From Aliarcobacter butzleri (lineage in GTDB: Bacteria; Campylobacterota; Campylobacteria; Campylobacterales; Arcobacteraceae): DNA of 7,920 nucleotides. Numbering within the stretch: the first letter of the stretch is position 1; each line of letters begins with the position of its first letter. The notes beneath the pieces were generated by a model. The model had not been told where the DNA came from. It did not search any database and worked only from the letters and a program-made list of their open reading frames with translations. Both the position numbers and the translations under genes were made by a program. The stretch lies in NCBI GenBank assembly GCA_012522985.1, contig JAAYJJ010000107.1:1-7920 (forward strand), written 5' to 3'. Shown one piece after another: positions 1-5,379 of the stretch.

Positions 1-339
1 TTCAAAAGTAGTACTAGCTAGTTCTTCTTCACCTTTTAGTACTTTGAAAGTCCAAGTACCTTTATCTCTACCATCTAAAAATCTATAATCATATATAGAG
101 CTATTTTTAGCTGAGATTGTTATATCTCTTTCTCTTTGGATGATATTTTTTGGTCCAATCCACAATAGCTTTACCTCTTGATCTTCATTACTTGGTTGGG
201 TGATAAATTTGCATATAATAGAGTTTTCATCAGCTAGTATAATACAATCAGCTTCATTATTGATATTGTATGATTCTTCGTTTGTAGCAAAAGCTAGGCT
301 ACTTAAAAACAACATCAAAGCAAGTAGTTTAATTTTCAT
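1..339 (-). CDS. Exported protein of unknown function, 3' part missing
   Basis: I do not recognise this gene. The reading frame is open from an ATG at 337-339 to the window edge, giving the first 113 residues. A clear ribosome site (GAGGA, then five A's) precedes the ATG. Residues 1-18 look like a Sec signal peptide: Lys at 2 and 4, a hydrophobic core, and a SLAFA end suggesting cleavage near residue 18, so the mature protein should be periplasmic or surface-bound. The mature part contains LLWIGPKN near residue 59 and DGRDKGTWTFKVLKGEEELA near 90-110. The spacing of glycines and aromatics suggests a beta-sandwich module of the DUF2914 or Ig-like kind, but this resemblance is loose. The start overlaps the end of the upstream 72-residue gene by 11 bases, so translation is probably coupled. 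The protein continues beyond the window, so its true length and C-terminus are unknown. Confidence 0.8.
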   Translation of the reverse strand, partial: MKIKLLALMLFLSSLAFATNEESYNINNEADCIILADENSIICKFITQPSNEDQEVKLLWIGPKNIIQRERDITISAKNSSIYDYRFLDGRDKGTWTFKVLKGEEELASTTFE

Positions 340-547
340 TTTTTTCCTCAATTTTGAAATATTTAAAAACTTTTATCTTTAGTATAGAATAAAACGTTGT
401 AATTATAGCAAAAATTAACAAAAAATGCACAGCATCTTTTATTGTTTGGTTTGTATTAAGAAATGAAGATATAAAATATCCAACTCCATATCCCACTAAA
501 GATAAAAATATAAATAAAGATATTACTATTATATTTTCTTTATTCAT
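329..547 (-). CDS. Small two-helix membrane protein, unknown function
   Basis: The protein has 72 residues and two predicted membrane helices (about residues 6-30 and 40-57). A short polar loop (LNTNQTIKD) separates them and a charged C-terminal tail (KIEEKNEN) follows. The first helix has a glycine pattern (GYGVGYF) that could mediate helix packing. A good ribosome site (TGGAG, about 8 bases before the ATG) lies inside the upstream gene, and the ATG shares four bases (ATGA) with that gene's stop. The 3' end overlaps the next gene's start by 11 bases. Both overlaps indicate a co-translated small operon. Glycine-rich two-helix proteins of this size include AtpZ/AtpI-like proteins, but no motif here justifies that name. 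Being a real gene is supported by the coupling and the ribosome site; function is unknown. Confidence 0.75.
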   Translation of the reverse strand: MNKENIIVISLFIFLSLVGYGVGYFISSFLNTNQTIKDAVHFLLIFAIITTFYSILKIKVFKYFKIEEKNEN

Positions 548-813
548 TGCTTTATCTCCATTAAAAACCCATCATCTTCTATATCTATATGTATATCAAA
601 AAAATTATCATTTTCTTCGATAGTAAAAATAATAAATCTTTTTGCTATGTCTAGCTCGTATTTTACTATTATATTGTTTAATGTTTTGTTTAAAATTTCA
701 ATTAATTTTAAAATCAATTGATTTATTTTTTTATGAATATTTTCTAATTCATCAATATTTGTACCTGTTGAATCCAATAAAAAATTCTTGTCATCTTCAA
801 AAAACTCTAACAT
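544..813 (-). CDS. Small acidic soluble protein, unknown function
   Basis: This 89-residue protein has no signal peptide and no membrane segment. The N-terminal half is helical and acidic to amphipathic (residues about 18-50, with IDELENIHKKINQLILKLIE suggesting a coiled coil or helical hairpin). The C-terminal half looks like beta strands (RFIIFTIEEN, then FFDIHIDIEDDGFLMEI). I do not recognise a family. Its stop overlaps the start of the next membrane gene by four bases (ATGA). The ATG at 811-813 has only a weak purine-rich ribosome site (AAAGAAGAAAAAA, rather far upstream), so translation may be poor or may depend on readthrough from upstream. In-frame upstream codons run to a stop at 838-840 with no better start. 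It lies 58 bases downstream of the remnant bpt tail and 124 bases downstream of the actual bpt stop. Confidence 0.7.
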   Translation of the reverse strand: MLEFFEDDKNFLLDSTGTNIDELENIHKKINQLILKLIEILNKTLNNIIVKYELDIAKRFIIFTIEENDNFFDIHIDIEDDGFLMEIKQ

Positions 814-871
814 TCGTTTACAAATTTTTTCTTCTTTTTAAAAAAGTTATTCAAATTTAACCAAAATCCCT

Positions 872-937
872 TCACTTGTTGAGTTTCCAGCTTGGTTCAT
901 CTTTATCTCCTGCTCTATGTTGTAATACTTCATATGG
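872..937 (-). pseudogene. bpt: Remnant C-terminal tail of bpt beyond the in-frame stop
   Basis: After the TAA at 938-940 the same frame stays open for 21 codons to a TGA at 872-874. It begins PYEVLQHRAG and ends near EPSWKLNK. The PYE directly after the stop matches the conserved basic-Pro-x-Glu segment that follows the KEKY region in Ate/Bpt proteins. The most economical explanation is a single A-to-T change turning AAA (Lys) into TAA. With a sense codon there the protein would have 251 residues, a usual length for bacterial members. The tail has no start codon of its own in this frame, so it is unlikely to be made separately. Confidence 0.8.
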
Positions 938-1627
938 TTAATATTTTTCTTTACATCCTATACTATAGTGGTCTTTTATCCAATATCCTAGATAAATATA
1001 GGGAATTTTCAGCTCTTTTGCTATTCGTATTTGAAAAAGTATAGAAAACTGTCCTATTGAGTGATGTTTATAATCATGATCATAAAAACAATAAATAGAT
1101 GAGATACCCTCTTTGATAATATCCACTAAAGCAACACCAACTAGCTTATCATCTATAAAATATAAAATCTCTTTAGCAAAACCACTCTCTTTTCCATCTA
1201 CATATGAGCTTATATATTCATTGATAGATATAGGATTATAACTCCATCCTTTTTTATCTTGCATATATTGATGATATTTATTATAAAGTTCCAAATGCTC
1301 ATAAGATACACTAGGAGGTTGTATAAAAATCTTTGTATCTTTGTTTTTATTTAATACACGGAGTTCTGATTTACTAAAAGAGTAGTTTTCTACATCAACT
1401 CTCATACTTATACATTTAGTACACTCTTTACAGACTGGTACAAAGTGCATTTTACCAAATCTTCTCCAACCTTTTTGGAGCATATCTAAATATTCATCAC
1501 TTTGACAACTGTGAATAATACGATATTTAATATCTGATATTTCACAACTAGGGAAGTATGAACATTCCCTTCCTTCTTCAATAAATTCTATATCTTGATT
1601 AAAAGTTATCATAGGGTATAATATCAT
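938..1627 (-). CDS. bpt: Aminoacyl-tRNA-protein transferase (Ate/Bpt family), C-terminally truncated
   Basis: Enzymes of this family move Leu or Arg from aminoacyl-tRNA to the N-terminal acidic or oxidised residue of cytosolic proteins, marking them for ClpS/ClpAP under the N-degron pathway. The N-terminal ATE domain is clear: ECSYFP at 21-26, KGWRRFGKMHFVPVC at 52-66, and a CxxCxxC run (C66, C69, C72) followed by MRV. The C-terminal GNAT-like domain shows CFYDHDYKHHSIGQFSI and then YIYLGYWIKDHYSIGCKEKY, where this frame ends at residue 229. Family members normally continue with an R/K-P-x-E segment; here an in-frame TAA replaces the expected basic residue, and the tail remains readable downstream. 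The 229-residue product may be impaired. The start is uncertain: ATG at 1625-1627 or ATG at 1610-1612 (Met6), neither with a good ribosome site. Choice between Leu and Arg transfer cannot be made from sequence alone. Confidence 0.87.
   Translation of the reverse strand: MILYPMITFNQDIEFIEEGRECSYFPSCEISDIKYRIIHSCQSDEYLDMLQKGWRRFGKMHFVPVCKECTKCISMRVDVENYSFSKSELRVLNKNKDTKIFIQPPSVSYEHLELYNKYHQYMQDKKGWSYNPISINEYISSYVDGKESGFAKEILYFIDDKLVGVALVDIIKEGISSIYCFYDHDYKHHSIGQFSILFQIRIAKELKIPYIYLGYWIKDHYSIGCKEKY
1595..1622 (+). promoter_or_regulatory. Predicted sigma-70-type promoter for the rightward operon
   Basis: A perfect TATAAT lies at 1617-1622, with TTGATT at 1595-1600 and a 16-base spacer. Transcription would start near 1629-1631, about 25 bases before the ATG at 1656, leaving room for the AGGA ribosome site. 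The element lies inside the 5' coding part of the divergent bpt gene. In such AT-rich DNA, TATAAT alone is weak evidence; its position relative to the first gene of the operon strengthens the call. Confidence 0.6.
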
Positions 1628-1638
1628 AATTTTGGTTA

Positions 1639-1644
1639 ATAATA
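1639..1644 (-). promoter_or_regulatory. Possible -10 element for bpt
   Basis: On the minus strand TATTAT lies at 1644-1639, with a poor -35 (TTTATC, 1667-1662) 17 bases upstream. Transcription would start near 1632, leaving almost no leader before the ATG at 1627 but about 20 bases before Met6 at 1612. This slightly favours Met6 as the bpt start, or near-leaderless translation. Given the AT content this could be chance. Confidence 0.25.
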
Positions 1645-1647
1645 GGA
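1644..1647 (+). promoter_or_regulatory. Ribosome binding site deciding the thioredoxin start
   Basis: AGGA at 1644-1647 lies 8 bases before the ATG at 1656-1658. An in-frame TTG at 1632 would extend the protein by eight residues, but it has no ribosome site and would sit almost at the predicted transcription start. ATG 1656 is therefore preferred. Confidence 0.65.
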
Positions 1648-1655
1648 TAAATAAA

Positions 1656-1970
1656 ATGAGTGATAAAATAGATGAACTTATAAAAACAAGCTTAGGGGTA
1701 ATGCTCTATTTTAGTAGTAAAGAGTGTGGAGTTTGCTCTGTTTTAAAGCCAAAAATTGATACAATGTTTGAAGAAAACTTTCCAAAAATCAAAAAAGTTT
1801 ATATAAAAAGTGAAGAGAACTTAGAGCTATGTGCTAAATATAGTGTTTTTACTATGCCAACACTTTTGGTTTTTTTGGAAGGTAGAGAGTTTATAAGAAA
1901 ATCAAGAAATATCTCTTTAGTACAACTTCAAGAAGAGTTGGGACGGTTATATGATTTATTGGATAAGTAG
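1656..1970 (+). CDS. Thioredoxin-like protein
   Basis: This is a 104-residue single-domain thioredoxin-fold protein with no signal peptide, hence probably cytoplasmic. The active site is CGVC (C24, C27) within YFSSKECGVCSVLKP, with the usual Pro (P32) five residues after the second Cys. The cis-proline is P68 in TMPTLLVFLEGRE. CGVC differs from the WCGPC of classical thioredoxin, and the position before the first Cys is Glu rather than Trp, so this is an accessory thioredoxin rather than TrxA. Expected activity is dithiol-disulfide exchange; substrates are unknown. It is the first gene of the rightward operon, and its stop codon directly abuts the ATG of the haem-binding protein. That arrangement suggests work on the same redox task, for example keeping Cys residues of a haem-binding motif reduced, but a cytoplasmic location would argue against direct contact. 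Confidence 0.85.
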   Translation: MSDKIDELIKTSLGVMLYFSSKECGVCSVLKPKIDTMFEENFPKIKKVYIKSEENLELCAKYSVFTMPTLLVFLEGREFIRKSRNISLVQLQEELGRLYDLLDK

Positions 1971-2417
1971 ATGAAGGGTACTTTTTTTGTTTTTATTGTT
2001 ATAATACTTGCTATGCAATTTATCCCAGCACCTAAGTCAAATCCTACTTTTGATAAAAATAGTGAGTTTGTTTTTCCAAAAGAGATAGAGCCTTTGATAA
2101 AACATGCTTGTTATGATTGTCATTCATATGAGACAAAGTGGCCATGGTATAGCTATATAGCACCTATGTCTTATAGTGTAAGTAAAAATGTGACAAATGC
2201 AAGAGCAGCACTTAACTTTTCTATATGGCAAGAGTATGATGAAGATAAACAATATGAAAAAATAAAAGAGTTTTTTAGAACAGTTTATGCACCTATGCCA
2301 CCAAGAGATTATATTAGGTTTCATAGTGAGGCTGATTTATCAGTAAAAGAAAGAGAGATGATAAGAAAGTGGTTAAAAGAGATCATAAATAATAAGGAAG
2401 AGAGTGTTAGTAAATGA
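1971..2417 (+). CDS. Membrane-anchored haem-binding domain protein (CxxCH)
   Basis: The protein has 148 residues. Residues 4-19 form a hydrophobic signal-anchor ending in FIPAPK, so the rest should lie in the periplasm. The sequence CYDCHSYETKWPWYSYIAPM (residues 47-66) contains a c-type haem attachment motif (C47, C50, H51) and the T-x-W-P-W-Y-S-x-I-A-P signature typical of the Pfam Haem_bd family (PF14376). A later block, APMPPRDYIRFHSEADLS (107-124), is also usual in that family; Met66 or Met109 could be the second iron ligand. The exact role of these small cytochrome-like proteins is unsettled; electron transfer or haem or redox sensing are options. The ATG follows the thioredoxin TAG with zero spacing, and a modest GGATAAG lies just upstream. 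The 3' end overlaps the mutS start by 14 bases. Confidence 0.87.
   Translation: MKGTFFVFIVIILAMQFIPAPKSNPTFDKNSEFVFPKEIEPLIKHACYDCHSYETKWPWYSYIAPMSYSVSKNVTNARAALNFSIWQEYDEDKQYEKIKEFFRTVYAPMPPRDYIRFHSEADLSVKEREMIRKWLKEIINNKEESVSK
2394..2398 (+). promoter_or_regulatory. Ribosome binding site for the GTG start of mutS
   Basis: AAGGA at 2394-2398 lies 5 bases before GTG at 2404, inside the haem-binding gene. No in-frame ATG is nearby; the ATG at 2414 is out of frame. This fixes GTG 2404 as the start and makes the two genes overlap by 14 bases. Confidence 0.7.
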
Positions 2418-5379
2418 AGTAAATGAGATATTGCAAAAAAAGCAATTATTAACTATTACTTATTTTGAGTTACAAAGATTATTTGAACAAAAATATGGTC
2501 AAAATGCTATTATTTTGATGGAGATTGGTACATTTTTTGAAGTTTATGAGGTAAATAATGATGAGTTACAAATAGGTAAAGCCAAAGAGATCTCTGAAGT
2601 TTTAAATATTCAACTAACAAGAAAAAATAAAAATATATTAGAAAACTCTATAGAAAACCCACTTATGGCTGGAGTTCCTGCTGTTAGCTTTGATAAACAT
2701 CTAGCAAGAGTAGTAAATGAACAAAAATATACAATAGGAGTAATAAAACAAAAAGGTATCCCACCAAATGTAAGTAGATATCTTGATGTAGTTATTTCAC
2801 CAGGAGTGAACTTTGATTATGTGGTAAATAATGATGAGAATTTTTTAACTACTTTAACAATAGATAAACATAAAGATATCTATTTAGTAGGATATAGTGC
2901 TATAGATGTGACAACAGGAAAGTGTTATTATAGTGAGATACATAGTACTAGTGAAGATAAAAGCTTTGCACTTGATGAGGCTTTTAATTATATGAATATG
3001 TATAAAACAAGTGAAGTTGTGATCTCTTTACTTGATAAGGAGATATCAAAAGAAGAGATTTTACGATATTTAGAGCTTTCAAATAAGACTTTTCATATTA
3101 GAGATTTTAGAGCAAAGATTGCTTATCAAAATGAGTTATTTAAAACAGTTTTTGCTATAGAGTCACTTCTTACCCCTATAGAGCATCTAGATCTTGAGAC
3201 TTCACCTTTGGCAAGTGAATCTTTAGCTTTGCTTATTGATTTTGTAATAGAGCATGATGGCACTGTTATTCAAAAGTTACAAGCTCCAATAAAGCTAGAT
3301 GTTGGTAGGTTTGTATATCTTGGAAATAATGCACTAGAACAGCTTAATATTATAGAAACACCTCATAATATCTCTTTACTTAAAATTATCAATCAAACAT
3401 CAACTGCTATGGGTAAAAGACTTTTAAAAGAGAGAGTTACAAACCCAATAAAAGATTATAAAGAGATATTAAGAAGACAATCTTTATCTTTAGAGCTATA
3501 TGATTATTATAACCCAATAGATAAAGAATTAGCAAAAATCTATGATTTAGCAAGACTTGGAAGAAGAATAAAGCTTAATAGATTACATCCTTTTGAGCTA
3601 AACTATCTATATGATTCACTTTTTAATATCAAAGAGATAGTTATTTATATGGAAAATTACCAATTTTACAAAGCACCTTGTTCACAACATGAGATAAATC
3701 AGTTTTTAAGTGATATAGATAGTGCTTTTGAGCTTAGTGCTACTGGTAAATATATGCTAAAAGATATTAATGAAAATACTATAAAAGAGGGAATAAACTC
3801 ACAAATAGATGAACTTGTAAAAGCTAATTGTGAACTTTTAGATAAATTAGAGCTTATAAGAGATAGTATAGTCAAGCTTTTAGCTAGTGAAGATAACTCT
3901 TTGGTACAGATAAATAGACTTGATAAAGAGGGATTTTTTATCTCTATGACAAAAAATAGATTTTATTCTATCAAAGAGGAGTTTGAGTCATCTCATATTA
4001 TTTTGGATGATAAGTTGTTGCTTTTTAAAAACTTTAAGGTTAAAATACAAACAAATAATGTTAAAATAACAAATGAAATAACACAAGAAGTAACAGATCA
4101 ATATGCTGGAAATTTATCTAAAATAATAGAGCTAAATAAACAAGTTTTTAGAGATAAAATAGCTGAATTTGATAAAAAATATTCAAAAATATTGGAAGAT
4201 TTAGTAGAGTTTATATCTGAGATTGATGTTTCTATATCCAATATAAAAGTATCCAAAAAATACAATTTTGTTTGTCCAAAAATAGTAAAAACAAAAAACA
4301 ATGATAACTTTTTGGAAATAGTAGCTTTAAGGCATCCTATTATAGAACAGACTCTAAGTTCAGTTGATTATATACCAAATGATATAGTTCTTGGAGATCT
4401 TACCTTAATAAGTGATGAACTTAAAAACAATTGTATAGTGGAACATTCAAAACCTCTTAGTGTGTTGGAAAATAAAATCAATGGAATATTGCTTTATGGT
4501 ATAAATAGTGCTGGAAAGTCATCTTTGATGAAAGCTATAGGAATATCAGTTATTTTAGCTCAAGCTGGGTTTTTTGTACCTGCAAAATCGATGAGGTTTT
4601 CTATATTTGAATCTATTTTTACTAGAATTAGTGGAAATGACAATATCTCAAAAGGATTATCCTCTTTTGCTGTTGAAATGATTGAGCTTAAAAATATATT
4701 TAATAGAGCATCTAAAAAATCATTAATCCTAGGAGATGAGATAAGCCACTCTACAGAGACATTAAGCGGGGTAAGTATAGTAGCAAGTGCTATTTTAAAA
4801 CTCTCTAAGTTTGATTCATTGTTTGTATTTGCTACACATCTTCATCAACTCACACAGCTAGAAGAGATAGCAGCTCTTAGAAATATTATGGCACTACATT
4901 TAAGTGTTTATTATCAGATGAGTGAAGATAAGCTTATTTTTGATAGGAAACTAAGATATGGGCAAGGAAGTAGTATTTATGGATTGGAGTTTGCTAAATC
5001 TTTGCATATTGATGAAGAGTTTTTAAGAGTTGCCAATGAAATAAGAAAAAAGATATCAGATGATTATAGTGAATTAGATCGTTTAAAAACTAAAAAAACC
5101 AGTAAATATAATAAAAATCTATTTTTAGTAAATTGTGCAATATGTGGTAAGGCTGTAGAAGATGTACATCATAGACTAGAACAAAATATGGCAAATGAAG
5201 ATGGATTTATAGGACATATTCATAAAAACCATAGATCAAATCTTATTCCACTTTGTAAACAACATCATAATATGGTACATAATAAAGAGATTATTATAGA
5301 TGGTTTTATTACAACCTCAAAAGGTATTGAGCTTAAATGGGAATATCAAAAGAGTCAAGATGAAACAACTCTTATATAA
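2404..5379 (+). CDS. mutS: MutS7-type mismatch-repair ATPase with C-terminal HNH nuclease domain
   Basis: The product has 991 residues, longer than classical MutS (about 850). Residues about 14-140 form the mismatch-recognition domain and keep the Phe-x-Glu motif as GTFFEVYE (F44, E46). A connector-like region follows, then the core/lever and clamp domains from about residue 295 (SLLKIINQTSTAMGKRLLKE) to about 620. The ATPase has Walker A GINSAGKS (699-706, K705), Walker B LILGDE (D778, E779), and THLHQL (T811, H812). Residues about 905-965 are an HNH domain: zinc Cys pairs C911/C914 and C951 with H954, DVHH (920-923), N946 in SNLIPLC, and HHNMVH (954-959). This layout matches the MutS7 subfamily known from Campylobacterota, giant viruses and octocoral mitochondria. 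It is proposed to recognise a mismatch and cut DNA without MutL; that activity is inferred here. All key residues are present. It overlaps the genes on both sides. Confidence 0.92.
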   Translation: MLVNEVNEILQKKQLLTITYFELQRLFEQKYGQNAIILMEIGTFFEVYEVNNDELQIGKAKEISEVLNIQLTRKNKNILENSIENPLMAGVPAVSFDKHLARVVNEQKYTIGVIKQKGIPPNVSRYLDVVISPGVNFDYVVNNDENFLTTLTIDKHKDIYLVGYSAIDVTTGKCYYSEIHSTSEDKSFALDEAFNYMNMYKTSEVVISLLDKEISKEEILRYLELSNKTFHIRDFRAKIAYQNELFKTVFAIESLLTPIEHLDLETSPLASESLALLIDFVIEHDGTVIQKLQAPIKLDVGRFVYLGNNALEQLNIIETPHNISLLKIINQTSTAMGKRLLKERVTNPIKDYKEILRRQSLSLELYDYYNPIDKELAKIYDLARLGRRIKLNRLHPFELNYLYDSLFNIKEIVIYMENYQFYKAPCSQHEINQFLSDIDSAFELSATGKYMLKDINENTIKEGINSQIDELVKANCELLDKLELIRDSIVKLLASEDNSLVQINRLDKEGFFISMTKNRFYSIKEEFESSHIILDDKLLLFKNFKVKIQTNNVKITNEITQEVTDQYAGNLSKIIELNKQVFRDKIAEFDKKYSKILEDLVEFISEIDVSISNIKVSKKYNFVCPKIVKTKNNDNFLEIVALRHPIIEQTLSSVDYIPNDIVLGDLTLISDELKNNCIVEHSKPLSVLENKINGILLYGINSAGKSSLMKAIGISVILAQAGFFVPAKSMRFSIFESIFTRISGNDNISKGLSSFAVEMIELKNIFNRASKKSLILGDEISHSTETLSGVSIVASAILKLSKFDSLFVFATHLHQLTQLEEIAALRNIMALHLSVYYQMSEDKLIFDRKLRYGQGSSIYGLEFAKSLHIDEEFLRVANEIRKKISDDYSELDRLKTKKTSKYNKNLFLVNCAICGKAVEDVHHRLEQNMANEDGFIGHIHKNHRSNLIPLCKQHHNMVHNKEIIIDGFITTSKGIELKWEYQKSQDETTLI

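Noticed and set aside
828..850. T-run followed by A-run (CTTTTTAAAAAAG) as a terminator after bpt
   Set aside because: The palindrome has only A/T pairs in its core and no GC stem, so a stable hairpin is unlikely.
200..860. Plus-strand frames at 200-382 and 642-860
   Set aside because: They lie opposite the coupled leftward genes, encode low-complexity hydrophobic peptides and lack ribosome sites.
847..933. A 28-codon minus-strand frame starting MKYYNIEQEIKM, with an internal ATG at 898-900 preceded by CAGGAG
   Set aside because: It looks like a small gene with a good ribosome site, but the same bases read in the bpt frame give a family-like C-terminal tail (PYEVLQHR onward), which explains the sequence better.
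1632..1655. TTG start adding eight residues to the thioredoxin-like protein
   Set aside because: It has no ribosome site, lies almost at the predicted transcription start, and the ATG at 1656 has AGGA 8 bases upstream.
5300..5359. ATG start adding 20 residues to MlaE
   Set aside because: It would overlap the HNH coding region by 80 bases, lacks a ribosome site, and the added residues do not belong to the STAS fold.
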